Positions 16,917-26,374 of a stretch of DNA of 64,000 nt are shown here, in pieces. The notes beneath the pieces are model-generated. The model saw nothing but the letters and a program-made list of their open reading frames with translations, made no database searches and had not been told where the DNA came from. The position numbers and the translations under genes were made by a program. Every line of letters starts with the position of its first letter. The stretch's first letter is position 1. Location: contig NZ_JANLNV010000090.1 of the NCBI RefSeq assembly GCF_025465935.1, forward strand, positions 1 to 64,000. Reading direction: 5' to 3'. Source of the stretch: Pseudomonas sp. 7P_10.2_Bac1. Its GTDB lineage: Bacteria > Pseudomonadota > Gammaproteobacteria > Pseudomonadales > Pseudomonadaceae.

Positions 16917-19646
16917 ATGCAGATGAAGAGTTCAGGTTTCACCCTCAAACCGCTCGTTGCCAGCTTGCAGCGACATCGTTTTGTGCCGCTGTATCTGGTC
17001 GCTCTGGGGATGAGCGCAGGCCAGTTGCAGGCGGCAGAAGCGACTGTGAGCGACGACTCGAGCAGTGCTGTCAGCAGTGCCGCGGTGAGCGCCGATGCGA
17101 CGGCCGCCCCCGCCCCTACCACGCAACTGGACCGCGTGGAAGTGACCGGTTCGGCGATTCGCCGGGTCGACGCAGAAACTGCCGTGCCCATCACCATTCT
17201 GCGCGCCGATCAACTGCGCAACGAAGGCGTGACCACCACAGAGGAAATTCTGCAGCGCGTCTCTGGCAACCAGTCGATTCGCAACCCTGCCAGCTCCGTT
17301 GGCGCCGCCACAGGGGGGTCGAGCTTTGCCGACATGCGCGGTATTGGCCCTAACAAAACCCTGGTGCTGCTCAACGGCCGCCGCCTGGGTAACAACGCCA
17401 TCGATGGTTCGGCCGTCGACCTGAACACCATCCCGTTCGCCGCCATCGACCGCGTTGAAGTCCTGCGCGACGGCGCGTCCGCCCTCTACGGCACCGACGC
17501 TATCGGCGGGGTGATCAACTTCATCACCAAGAAGTCCCTGACCGACGGCACCCTGTCGCTGGGCGGCGAAGGCGCTGACGCCAGCGGCGGTGGCACCTCC
17601 AAGGACATGAGCGCCAGCTGGGGTTATGGCGATCTGGACAAGGATCGTTTCAACGTGATGGGCGTGTTCGGCTACAACAAGCAGGACGAATTGCGCGCCA
17701 AAGACCGCACCTTCGCCACCACCTATGCACCGGGTCGGGGTCTGGACCAGACCTCGGGCACATCGTACCCGGCCAACTACAGCCAGAATGGCGTCAGCTC
17801 CAACCCGTTGTCATCCAGCAACTGCAACGGCCCTAGCCTGGTCGCACGTCAAGGCGTATGCCGCTTCGATACCCGCAACTACTTAGACTTGCTGCCAGCG
17901 ACCGAGAAGACATCATTCTTCGGCAAGGCCACTGGCAAGCTGACCGACGATGACAACGTCAACCTCGAGTACTTCTTTGCCCGCAACAACAACGCGACCC
18001 AAGTGGGCCCGGCGCCGCTGACAGGCCTGACCTTGGACCCGTCGTCACCGTTCTTCCCGGGCAAGGGTATTACGCCTGCGTCGAGCAACCCGAACTTCGA
18101 TCCAACCCAACCGATCGACTTCAACTGGCGTGAAACCGCTGCCGGTGCTCGTCAGGCCAAAGACCAAAACACCAGTCAGCGTCTGGTACTGAGTTTTGAC
18201 GGTACCGTTCAGGGCTGGGATTACAACGCTGGCGCCTCGTACAACGAGAACAAGGTCATCTCCAGCGTCACCGGCGGTTATGTGAGCGACGCAGCCATGA
18301 TCAATGGCATTGCCGACGGCATCATCAACCCGTTTGGCCCACAAACTGCAGCGGGCCAGGCGTTGATTGACGCCAACCGCTACCACGGCCAGTACTCGTC
18401 GTCGGTGGGCCGGGTGACCGGGCTTGACGGACGCATGAGCCGCGAAGTTGGCGACTGGTTCGGTGCTGGCCCGGCAGGCCTGGCGATCGGTGGCGAGTAC
18501 CGTCAGGAGGACTTCCATCAGAGCTATGAGCAATACGCCGCGGACATTTCCAGCCTGGGCGTCGACCCGAACGGCAGCGTCAAGGGCGACCGTAACGTCA
18601 AAGCGGTATACACCGAACTGAACGTGCCGGTACTGGACAGCCTGGAACTATCGGCCGCTGTGCGCCACGACAAATACAGCGACTTCGGCAGCACCACCAA
18701 CCCGAAATATTCGTTCCGCTACCAGCCAATCAAGGAACTGGTCGTGCGTGGTGCGTACAGCGAAGGTTTCCGTGCGCCATCTCTGTATGAGCTGTACAAC
18801 CCGGAATACACCACCTACACCCAGGGTTACTACAACGACCCCAAACTGTGTACCGGTGGCGTAGTGCAACCAGGCGGCAACGCTGCTCGCGACTGCGGCC
18901 AGCAGTTCCACAACCGCACCGGCGGCAACACCAATCTGTCACCCGAAAAAGCGCGCAACGTCACACTGGGCTTCGTGTACCAGCCAGTGCGCAACCTGTC
19001 GATGGGCCTGGACTTCTGGTGGATTCACATCGCCAACCAGATCGCCGAGTTCCCGGAATCAACAGTGTTTGACGATCCAAACACCTATGCCGATCGCTTC
19101 ATCCGCAACGCCGATGGCTCACTGAACTACGTGCAGACCGGCCTCGCCAACCTGGGCGCAGTTAAAACCAGCGGTGTCGATGTGAGCCTCGACTACAAGT
19201 TCCCGAATACCCCATATGGCCAGTTTGGCCTGGGCCTGCAAGGCACTTACGTGTCGCGTTATGACTACCAGACCACCATTGGCGGCAACTACACCGACAA
19301 CGTGGGCGCGTTTGAAGGCACTGGCGTGATTGCACGCTGGAAACACGTGCTGAGCGGTACCTGGAACCTGGGCGCCTACCGCGCCTCGCTCGTCAACCGG
19401 TTCACCAGCGGTTACAACGACTATGATCCGGACACTCACTCACGTGTAGCGTCTTACGCGTTGTGGGACATCTCGGGTGGCTACACTTTCAACAAAACCG
19501 TGGACCTGGATGTGGGGATCAAAAACATGTTTGACCGCAACCCGCCGTTCTCCAACCAGGCTTACAACTTCCAGAGCGGTTACGACCCTCGTTACGGTGA
19601 CCCAATGGGCCGTACCTTCTTCGCCCGTGCGACTTACCACTTCTAA
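16917..19646 (+). CDS. TonB-dependent outer-membrane receptor, copy 2
   Basis: This 909-aa receptor is closely similar to the 568-3282 receptor over its whole length. It has the same basic signal peptide (about 1-39), a TonB-box-like DRVEVTG, plug with RGIGPNKTLVLLNGRRLG, barrel with identical blocks such as SEGFRAPSLYELYNPEY, and terminal YHF. Differences cluster in the N-terminal linker and in putative surface loops (for instance the GEGADASGGGTSKDMSASW and TQVGPAPLTGLTLDPSSPF regions), which may alter ligand choice. I start at ATG 16917, which matches the start of copy 1; the open frame extends 33 codons upstream only because the leader lacks a stop. Confidence 0.9.
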   Translation: MQMKSSGFTLKPLVASLQRHRFVPLYLVALGMSAGQLQAAEATVSDDSSSAVSSAAVSADATAAPAPTTQLDRVEVTGSAIRRVDAETAVPITILRADQLRNEGVTTTEEILQRVSGNQSIRNPASSVGAATGGSSFADMRGIGPNKTLVLLNGRRLGNNAIDGSAVDLNTIPFAAIDRVEVLRDGASALYGTDAIGGVINFITKKSLTDGTLSLGGEGADASGGGTSKDMSASWGYGDLDKDRFNVMGVFGYNKQDELRAKDRTFATTYAPGRGLDQTSGTSYPANYSQNGVSSNPLSSSNCNGPSLVARQGVCRFDTRNYLDLLPATEKTSFFGKATGKLTDDDNVNLEYFFARNNNATQVGPAPLTGLTLDPSSPFFPGKGITPASSNPNFDPTQPIDFNWRETAAGARQAKDQNTSQRLVLSFDGTVQGWDYNAGASYNENKVISSVTGGYVSDAAMINGIADGIINPFGPQTAAGQALIDANRYHGQYSSSVGRVTGLDGRMSREVGDWFGAGPAGLAIGGEYRQEDFHQSYEQYAADISSLGVDPNGSVKGDRNVKAVYTELNVPVLDSLELSAAVRHDKYSDFGSTTNPKYSFRYQPIKELVVRGAYSEGFRAPSLYELYNPEYTTYTQGYYNDPKLCTGGVVQPGGNAARDCGQQFHNRTGGNTNLSPEKARNVTLGFVYQPVRNLSMGLDFWWIHIANQIAEFPESTVFDDPNTYADRFIRNADGSLNYVQTGLANLGAVKTSGVDVSLDYKFPNTPYGQFGLGLQGTYVSRYDYQTTIGGNYTDNVGAFEGTGVIARWKHVLSGTWNLGAYRASLVNRFTSGYNDYDPDTHSRVASYALWDISGGYTFNKTVDLDVGIKNMFDRNPPFSNQAYNFQSGYDPRYGDPMGRTFFARATYHF

Positions 19647-19657
19647 GTGATAGCACC

Positions 19658-19722
19658 CTGTTGGAGCGAGCTTGGCTCGCGATCTTTTGATCCTTGAAAG
19701 ATCGCGAGGCTCGTTCCAGCAG
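19658..19722. repeat. REP-like hairpin in cassette 2
   Basis: CTGTTGGAGCGAGCTTGGCT pairs with CGAGGCTCGTTCCAGCAG around a GATC-rich centre. It occupies the same place as the 3294-3360 element, so it was copied with the cassette. Confidence 0.75.
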
Positions 19723-19752
19723 GCTCCACACGCGGTACAAGGAAATCCCATC

Positions 19753-21642
19753 ATGTCGTCACTCTTCCTGCCCCTGCTTCGCTCCCTGCTGGTGCCCGTG
19801 CTGTCGTGCGTGTGCCTGAGTGTGAGTGCCGCGCCCACCCAAGCGCTGACCGTATATGGCGAAGCAGCCAAATACCCGGACAATTTCCAGCACTTCGACT
19901 TTGTGAACCCCAACGCACCCAAAGGCGGCTCGCTAACTCGATCAGCGATGGAAATTGGCCAATTCAATTACATCGTTCCTTATATCGACCAGGGCACAGG
20001 CGTTGTACAGGTCGATGACTGGCTGTACTCGCCGCTGGCATTCCGCTCTCTGGACGAGCCCTACACGGTCTACGGTCTGATCGCGCAAAAGATGGAGCGC
20101 GACCCGGATGGCCTGTGGGTGCGCTTTTACCTGAACCCCAAAGCGCGCTTTGCCGATGACACACCGATCACTGCGCAAGACGTCGCGTTTACTTACAACA
20201 CCCTCATGACCAAAGGCAGCCTGGGCTATCGCATGCTCTATGGCGAGGTTAAAGACGTGGTCGTCGAAGGCCCGTTGCAGATCCGTTTCGACTTCAAGAA
20301 CAACCAGAACCGCACCCTGGCCCTGGACCTGGCCAGCATGCGGATCATCCCGGAGCACTGGTGGAAAACCCGTGACTTTGCCACTGGCGGTGGCTTTGAG
20401 CCGCCCCTGGGCAGCGGCCCGTATTCGGTGTCGCACGTGGACCCCGGCCGCAGCATCACCTTTGAGCGCAACAAGAACTGGTGGGGCAAAGACTTGCCGG
20501 TCAGCAAAGGCATGTACAACTTCGACCGCCTGACCGTGAACTTTTACAGTGACACCGACATCGCTCGCCAACTGCTCAAGGCCGGCGCGTTTGACTACAA
20601 CCGTGAGTTCTCGGCCACCGGTTTCACTATTGGATACGACGGCCCGGCCCTGACTGATGGGCGCCTGCAACGCGGGGTCTTTGCCAAGGAGAAACCGGGC
20701 GCTGCACAAGGGTTTGTCTTCAACTTGCTGAACCCGTTTTTTCAAGACCGCCGGGTCCGACAGGCTTTAAGCCTGTTGTGGGACTTTGAGTGGACCAACA
20801 AACAGATGATGCGCAATTTCTACGTGCGTCAGCAGAGCTACTTTCCGAAAAGCGACATGGCCGCTACGGCCCTGCCCGATGCCCGCGAACTGGAGATTCT
20901 TGAGCCCTTGCGCGGCCAGATCCCGGATGAGGTGTTCACTCAGGTCTACCAGGCGCCGAAAACTGACGGCAGCGGCTACATCCGCGACAAACAGCTGGAG
21001 GCCCTGGCGCTGCTCAAAGAAGCCGGCTGGACGCCCAAGGACAACAAACTAGTGAATGCCAAGGGTGAGCAATTGAGCTTCACCTTTCTCGACGGCCAAG
21101 GCGGCTTTGATCGCATGATCCTGCCGTTCAAGCGCACGTTGGCGCAGATCGGCATCAACATGGACATCCGCAAAATCGACTCTGCGCAGTACATTAACCG
21201 GCTCAACGCCCGTGACTACGACATGATCGTGACCGGGTTTCCGCGCAGCGGCGATCCTATCGTCTCGCCGGGCCGCGAAATGTATGACATGTACGGCTCC
21301 AGCAGCGCCACCCGGCCTGGCACCTCCAATTCCATTGTGCTGCGCGACCCGGCTGTCGACAAACTGCTGGACGGGCTGGTGCAGGCCAATAGCCGCGATG
21401 AAATGGTGCATTACGCCCGCGCCCTCGATCGCGTCCTGCAATGGGGCTACTACATGATCCCCAACTACTACTCCATCGGCACCCCGACCGTGTACCAGAA
21501 CCGCTTCGGCCGTCCGGCGCTGGAGCCCAAGTACGACGAAGGCTTGAACACCTGGTGGGAAGTCAGCAAAACCGCGCTGACCAACGCGCAGTACGAGAAG
21601 GCCAACCCGCCTGTTTCCAACACTCCGGCAGAGAATCACTGA
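19753..21642 (+). CDS. YejA-like oligopeptide-binding protein, copy 2
   Basis: This 629-aa SBP_bac_5 protein is the paralogue of 3391-5244. Signal peptide covers about residues 1-27. Its C-terminus is 12 residues longer (ending PPVSNTPAENH). Differences are scattered through the SBP domain, for example MRIIPEHWWKTRDFATGG against LHILPEHWWKTRDFTNGG. I start at ATG 19753, aligned with copy 1 (same SD AAGGAAATCCCATC), ignoring an in-frame ATG inside the REP element. It feeds the permease encoded one base downstream. Confidence 0.9.
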   Translation: MSSLFLPLLRSLLVPVLSCVCLSVSAAPTQALTVYGEAAKYPDNFQHFDFVNPNAPKGGSLTRSAMEIGQFNYIVPYIDQGTGVVQVDDWLYSPLAFRSLDEPYTVYGLIAQKMERDPDGLWVRFYLNPKARFADDTPITAQDVAFTYNTLMTKGSLGYRMLYGEVKDVVVEGPLQIRFDFKNNQNRTLALDLASMRIIPEHWWKTRDFATGGGFEPPLGSGPYSVSHVDPGRSITFERNKNWWGKDLPVSKGMYNFDRLTVNFYSDTDIARQLLKAGAFDYNREFSATGFTIGYDGPALTDGRLQRGVFAKEKPGAAQGFVFNLLNPFFQDRRVRQALSLLWDFEWTNKQMMRNFYVRQQSYFPKSDMAATALPDARELEILEPLRGQIPDEVFTQVYQAPKTDGSGYIRDKQLEALALLKEAGWTPKDNKLVNAKGEQLSFTFLDGQGGFDRMILPFKRTLAQIGINMDIRKIDSAQYINRLNARDYDMIVTGFPRSGDPIVSPGREMYDMYGSSSATRPGTSNSIVLRDPAVDKLLDGLVQANSRDEMVHYARALDRVLQWGYYMIPNYYSIGTPTVYQNRFGRPALEPKYDEGLNTWWEVSKTALTNAQYEKANPPVSNTPAENH

Positions 21643-21643
21643 G

Positions 21644-22714
21644 ATGTGGCATTACATCAGTCGTCGCTTATTGCTCATCATCCCCACCCTGCTGTGCATT
21701 TTAGTGGTCAACTTTTTGATCGTGCAGGCCGCACCCGGCGGCCCGGTGGATCAGGCCATTGCCCGCCTGCAGGGGTTTAGTGGCGCTTCAGTCGGCGGCG
21801 GTGGCGGCGAAATGTCCGCCCACAGCTCAGGCTCCAGCCGCAGCAGCCGTGGCCTTGATCCGGCCTTGATCGAAGAAATCACCAAGCATTACGGCTTCGA
21901 CAAGCCCATGCACGAACGCTTGTGGCTGATGCTCAAGAACTACGCGCAACTGGATTTCGGCAGCAGCTTTTTTCGTGGTTCCACAGTCACCGACCTGATT
22001 GTGCAAAAACTGCCCGTGACGATTTCTCTGGGGTTCTGGGCCACGTTCATCACTTATCTGGTGTCGATCCCGCTGGGCATTCGCAAAGCCATCCACAACG
22101 GCAGTGCGTTTGATATGTGGACCAGCACCGCAATCATCGTTGGCTACGCGATGCCCGCCTTCCTATTCGCCATTTTGCTGATCGTGGTGTTCGCGGGCGG
22201 CAGTTATTTGAGCTGGTTCCCGATTCAGGGGCTGGTGTCGGACAACTTCGACAGCCTGAGTTTTTTCGGCAAGATCGCCGACTACCTCTGGCACATGGTG
22301 CTGCCCGTCAGCGCATTGGTGATCGGTGGCTTCGCTACTCTCACCATCCTCACCAAAAACAGCTTTTTGAATGAAATCAGCCGTCAGTACGTGGTCACTG
22401 CCCGCGCCAAGGGGTTGACTGAAAAACGTGTGCTTTACGGCCACGTGCTGCGCAACGCCATGTTGCTGGTAGTTGCCGGGATTCCACAGGCGCTGATCGA
22501 AGTGTTCTTCGCAGGCTCCCTGCTGATCGAGACCATCTTCAACCTCGACGGCATCGGCCGCATGAGCTACGAGGCGGCGGTGTCTCGGGACTATCCCGTC
22601 GTGTTCGGCACGCTGTTCCTGTTCACCCTGTTCGGGCTGCTGATCAAATTGGTCGGTGACATTTGCTACACCCTGCTCGACCCCCGTATCGACTTTTCGG
22701 CGAGGACTGCCTGA
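21644..22714 (+). CDS. YejB-like oligopeptide ABC permease, copy 2
   Basis: This 356-aa permease is near-identical to copy 1 apart from the Gly/Ser-rich insert (here SVGGGGGEMSAHSSGSSRSS) and scattered conservative changes. It starts at ATG where copy 1 uses GTG. The coupling loop ARAKGLTEKRVLYGHVLRNA is identical. The stop overlaps the following start as TGATG. Confidence 0.9.
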   Translation: MWHYISRRLLLIIPTLLCILVVNFLIVQAAPGGPVDQAIARLQGFSGASVGGGGGEMSAHSSGSSRSSRGLDPALIEEITKHYGFDKPMHERLWLMLKNYAQLDFGSSFFRGSTVTDLIVQKLPVTISLGFWATFITYLVSIPLGIRKAIHNGSAFDMWTSTAIIVGYAMPAFLFAILLIVVFAGGSYLSWFPIQGLVSDNFDSLSFFGKIADYLWHMVLPVSALVIGGFATLTILTKNSFLNEISRQYVVTARAKGLTEKRVLYGHVLRNAMLLVVAGIPQALIEVFFAGSLLIETIFNLDGIGRMSYEAAVSRDYPVVFGTLFLFTLFGLLIKLVGDICYTLLDPRIDFSARTA

Positions 22715-23736
22715 TGTTTACCCTCTCCCCTTTGGGCCGTCGTCGCCTCGCCCACTTTCGCGCCAACCGCCGAGGCTGGTGGTCGCTGTGGTTGTTTGTC
22801 GGCCTCTTCGTGCTGTGCCTGGGCGGCGAGTTGATCGCCAATGACAAACCGCTGATCGTGCATTACAAGGACCATTGGTACTTCCCGATCGTGGGCCACC
22901 ACACCGAAGTCGACTTCGGCGGCGAGTTGCCCTTCGAGCCGGACTACAGCAGTGATTACGTGCGCAAGCTGATCAGCGATCAAGGCGGCTGGATGCTGTT
23001 TGCGCCTATCCCGTTCAGCTACGACACCGTCAACTACGACTTGAAAGAACCTGCGCCCAGCCCGCCAAGCACCACCAACTGGCTGGGCACCGACGAGCAG
23101 GCCCGGGACGTGTTGGCGCGGGTGATTTTCGGCGCGCGAATTTCAATTCTGTTTGCCTTGATCCTGACTGCAGTGAGCGCTGTGATCGGCATCACGGCCG
23201 GTGCTCTGCAAGGCTTTTACGGCGGCATGGTGGACTTGATCGGCCAGCGCCTGCAAGAAGTCTGGGCCGGGCTGCCGGTGCTGTATTTGCTGATCATTCT
23301 GTCGGGGTTCGTATCGCCGAGTTTCTGGTGGCTGCTGGGCATCATGGCGCTATTCAGCTGGCTGGCACTGGTGGACGTTGTGCGCGCCGAGTTCTTGCGC
23401 GGGCGTAACCTGGAATATGTAAAAGCCGCACGGGCACTGGGCTTGACCAACGGTGCACTGATGCGTCGGCACATTCTGCCCAACGCCATGACCTCGACCC
23501 TGACCTACCTGCCGTTCATTTTGACCGGTGCGATTGCCACCCTCACCGCCCTGGATTTTCTCGGTTTCGGCATGCCACCCGGCACCGCCTCATTGGGTGA
23601 ACTGATTGGCCAGGCCAAGCGCAACCTGCAAGCCCCCTGGTTGGGCCTGACCGCGTTCTGTGTGCTGGCACTGATTTTGTCGTTGTTGGTGTTTATCGGC
23701 GAAGCCTGCCGTGACGCCTTTGATCCACGGAGTTGA
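22714..23736 (+). CDS. YejE-like oligopeptide ABC permease, copy 2
   Basis: This 340-aa permease has the same layout as copy 1. The periplasmic loop differs most (VHYKDHWYFPIVGHHTEVD against IHFKDQWYFPIFSNHLETD), while the last two thirds are nearly identical, also at silent sites. Start at ATG 22714 overlaps the yejB-like stop. Confidence 0.9.
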   Translation: MFTLSPLGRRRLAHFRANRRGWWSLWLFVGLFVLCLGGELIANDKPLIVHYKDHWYFPIVGHHTEVDFGGELPFEPDYSSDYVRKLISDQGGWMLFAPIPFSYDTVNYDLKEPAPSPPSTTNWLGTDEQARDVLARVIFGARISILFALILTAVSAVIGITAGALQGFYGGMVDLIGQRLQEVWAGLPVLYLLIILSGFVSPSFWWLLGIMALFSWLALVDVVRAEFLRGRNLEYVKAARALGLTNGALMRRHILPNAMTSTLTYLPFILTGAIATLTALDFLGFGMPPGTASLGELIGQAKRNLQAPWLGLTAFCVLALILSLLVFIGEACRDAFDPRS

Positions 23737-23737
23737 T

Positions 23738-25318
23738 ATGAACGACGCACTGATTGAAATACGTGACCTGCGTGTCGGGTTTGCCGGGCGCGAGGTCGTT
23801 CACGGGATCAACCTCGACATCCGCCGTGGCGAATGCCTGGCCTTGGTCGGTGAGTCTGGCTCGGGCAAGTCGGTGACCGCCCACTCGATCCTGCGCCTGC
23901 TGCCGGGTAAAAGCGTCGAAACCCAAGGCAGCATCCGCTACAACGGCACCGATCTGGTCAGCGCCAGTGATAGCCAGTTGCGCAGCCTGCGCGGCAACCG
24001 CATCGCGATGATTTTCCAGGAGCCGATGACCTCGCTCAACCCGCTGCACACCGTTGAAAAGCAAATCAGCGAAGTGTTGATCACTCACAAAGGTCTGAAA
24101 AAACGTGCCGCCCGCGAACGCACTCTGGAACTGCTGACCCTGGTGGGTATTCGCGATCCGCACAAACGCCTCAACGCCTACCCGCATCAACTGTCGGGCG
24201 GCCAACGCCAGCGGGTGATGATCGCCATGGCCCTGGCCAACGAGCCAGAGTTGCTGATTGCCGACGAACCCACCACCGCGCTGGACGTCACCGTGCAGCA
24301 AAAGATTCTTGAGCTGCTGATCGACCTGCAACAGCGCCTGGGCATGTCGTTGTTGCTGATCAGCCATGACCTCAATCTGGTGCGCAAAATCGCCCAGCGC
24401 GTGTGCGTGATGCGCGGCGGCGAGATCGTCGAGCAAGCCACGTGCGAGCAATTGTTCAGTGCTCCGAAGCACGCCTACAGCCGCATGCTGATCGATGCCG
24501 AGCCCACGGGCAGCCCGGTACCGTGCGATTACCGGCACAACCTGCTGGAAGTCGACAACCTGAAAGTCTGGTTTCCGCTACCCAAGCCATTGTTCAGTCG
24601 CGAACGGCAGTACGTCAAAGCGGTGGACGGGGTCAGTTTCGAGCTGAAAAAAGGCAAGACCCTGGGCATCGTCGGCGAGTCGGGGTCAGGCAAATCGACG
24701 CTAGGCCAGGCGATATTGCGACTGGTGGAATCCGAGGGCGACATTCGTTTCGGTAACAAGCAGCTGAACCTGCTCAACCAGGACCTGCTGCGACCGCTGC
24801 GTCGGCAAATGCAGGTGGTCTTCCAGGACCCGTTTGGTAGCCTGAGCCCACGGATGTCGGTGCAACAGATCATCAGCGAAGGCTTGCTGGCGCATGGCAT
24901 TGGCACCGAGCAAGAGCGCGAAGCCGCAGTGATTCGGGTGCTGCAAGAAGTCGGCCTCGACCCGGAGAGTCGCCATCGTTACCCGCACGAATTTTCCGGC
25001 GGCCAACGCCAGCGGATCTCCATTGCCCGAGCGTTGATCATGGAGCCGGCGCTGATCCTGCTCGACGAACCGACCTCGGCGCTGGACCGCACCGTACAAA
25101 AGCAGGTGGTGGAGTTGCTGCGCGACCTGCAAGCCCGACATGGCCTGACCTACCTGTTCATCAGCCATGACTTGGCGGTGGTGCACGCCTTGGCCCACGA
25201 CATGATCGTGATCAAGGACGGCAAAGTGGTGGAACAAGGTGATGCGCAAACCCTGTTCGCCAACCCACAACACCCGTACACCCGCGAGCTGTTGCAGGCC
25301 AGCAGCGTGACGGTCTGA
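23738..25318 (+). CDS. YejF-like duplicated ABC ATPase, copy 2
   Basis: This 526-aa tandem ATPase has the same motifs as copy 1 (GESGSGKS/LSGGQRQR/LLIADEPTTA, then GESGSGKST/FSGGQRQR/LILLDEPTSA). The 5' part (to about 24080) and the last 250 bases are almost identical in DNA to copy 1, with a diverged centre (about 24080-25060) covering the linker and the start of the second domain. It closes the second cassette. Confidence 0.92.
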   Translation: MNDALIEIRDLRVGFAGREVVHGINLDIRRGECLALVGESGSGKSVTAHSILRLLPGKSVETQGSIRYNGTDLVSASDSQLRSLRGNRIAMIFQEPMTSLNPLHTVEKQISEVLITHKGLKKRAARERTLELLTLVGIRDPHKRLNAYPHQLSGGQRQRVMIAMALANEPELLIADEPTTALDVTVQQKILELLIDLQQRLGMSLLLISHDLNLVRKIAQRVCVMRGGEIVEQATCEQLFSAPKHAYSRMLIDAEPTGSPVPCDYRHNLLEVDNLKVWFPLPKPLFSRERQYVKAVDGVSFELKKGKTLGIVGESGSGKSTLGQAILRLVESEGDIRFGNKQLNLLNQDLLRPLRRQMQVVFQDPFGSLSPRMSVQQIISEGLLAHGIGTEQEREAAVIRVLQEVGLDPESRHRYPHEFSGGQRQRISIARALIMEPALILLDEPTSALDRTVQKQVVELLRDLQARHGLTYLFISHDLAVVHALAHDMIVIKDGKVVEQGDAQTLFANPQHPYTRELLQASSVTV

Positions 25319-25324
25319 CCCGAC

Positions 25325-25385
25325 CTGTAGGAGCGAGCGTGCCTCGCGATCTTTTGATCTTGCGCGAGCAAGTTCGCCCCTACAG
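25325..25385. repeat. REP-like inverted repeat after cassette 2
   Basis: CTGTAGGAGCGAGCGTGCCT pairs imperfectly with GAGCAAGTTCGCCCCTACAG around GATCTTTTGATC. It may act as a weak terminator before the amino-acid transporter genes. Confidence 0.75.
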
Positions 25386-25493
25386 ATCACATATAGCCAA
25401 AATGAATATTTAAATCGTTTTATATTCTTTTTTAAAACATGCATTTCCTGCAAAACTCTCGTCATAAGTCTTCTAACTCATGATGAGCACGAA

Positions 25494-26300
25494 ATGAAAA
25501 AACTCACTGCCCTCACCGCGCTGACCCTGGCTGTTTTATCGGGCCTGGCCCATGCTGATCGTCTGGATGACATCAAAAAGTCCGGAGTTCTGCGCGTGGC
25601 TTCGTTTGACAGCAACCCGCCATTCGGTTTTGTAGACGCTAAAAGCAAGCAAATCGAAGGTCTGGACGTGGACTATGCCAAGGCCATTGCCGACAAATTG
25701 GGCGTGAAACTGCAACTGCAACCAACCAACCCGGCCAACCGTGTGCCGCTGCTGGTGTCAAACAAGGTCGACCTGGTGCTGGCCAACTTCACCATTACGC
25801 CGGAACGCGCCGAGCAAGTGAACTTCAGCATTCCGTACTTCGCCTCGGGCCAGCAATTTATCGTCAAGAAAGGCACCCTCAAGTCCGAAGATGACCTCAA
25901 CAAGTGGCGCGTCGGCGTCGACAAAGGCACGGTCAACGAAGGCGTGCTGCGCGAGAAATTCCCGGGCGCCAAAGTGATTGCCTACGATGACACCCCTTTC
26001 GCCTTCACGGCCCTGCGCAATGGCAACGTGCAAGCGATTACCCAGGACGGTCCAAAGCTGATCGGCTTGCTGGCCAATGTGCCGGACAAAGACAAGTACG
26101 AAGTACCGCCCTTCACCATTTCCAATGACCTGATCGGCGTGGGCATTCCCAAAGGTGAAACGCGCCTGACCGACGTGGTCAACGAAACCCTCACCGAACT
26201 GGAAGCCGACGGCAAGGCACAGAAGATTTATGACGCCTGGTTCGGCCCGGACACCAAGACCCCGCTGACTCGCTTGTACAAAATCGGCGACAAGAGCTAA
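25494..26300 (+). CDS. Amino-acid ABC transporter binding protein (SBP_bac_3)
   Basis: This 268-aa periplasmic protein has a clear signal peptide (MKKLTALTALTLAVLSGLA, cleavage after AHA at about residue 21) and a family 3 binding domain: VLRVASFDSNPPFGFVD, LDVDYAKAIADKLGVKL, NFTITPERAEQVNFSIPY and KIYDAWFGP. It captures a polar amino acid, but the substrate cannot be fixed (glutamate/aspartate or cystine-type are options). Two permease genes follow; no ATPase gene is present in this cluster. ATG has SD GAGCACGAA. Confidence 0.88.
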   Translation: MKKLTALTALTLAVLSGLAHADRLDDIKKSGVLRVASFDSNPPFGFVDAKSKQIEGLDVDYAKAIADKLGVKLQLQPTNPANRVPLLVSNKVDLVLANFTITPERAEQVNFSIPYFASGQQFIVKKGTLKSEDDLNKWRVGVDKGTVNEGVLREKFPGAKVIAYDDTPFAFTALRNGNVQAITQDGPKLIGLLANVPDKDKYEVPPFTISNDLIGVGIPKGETRLTDVVNETLTELEADGKAQKIYDAWFGPDTKTPLTRLYKIGDKS

Positions 26301-26320
26301 GGCGCTGTAGCAAGACCTAC

Positions 26321-26351
26321 AACCCGTCACGGACAACCGGACGGGTTTCTT
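26321..26351 (+). terminator. Terminator-like hairpin between binding protein and permeases
   Basis: AACCCGTC (26321-26328) and GACGGGTT (26340-26347) form an 8-bp stem followed by TCTTTGTTT. Partial termination here would give more binding protein than permease, a common arrangement. Confidence 0.65.
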
Positions 26352-26374
26352 TGTTTCAGGATGGACGCTGTTTT

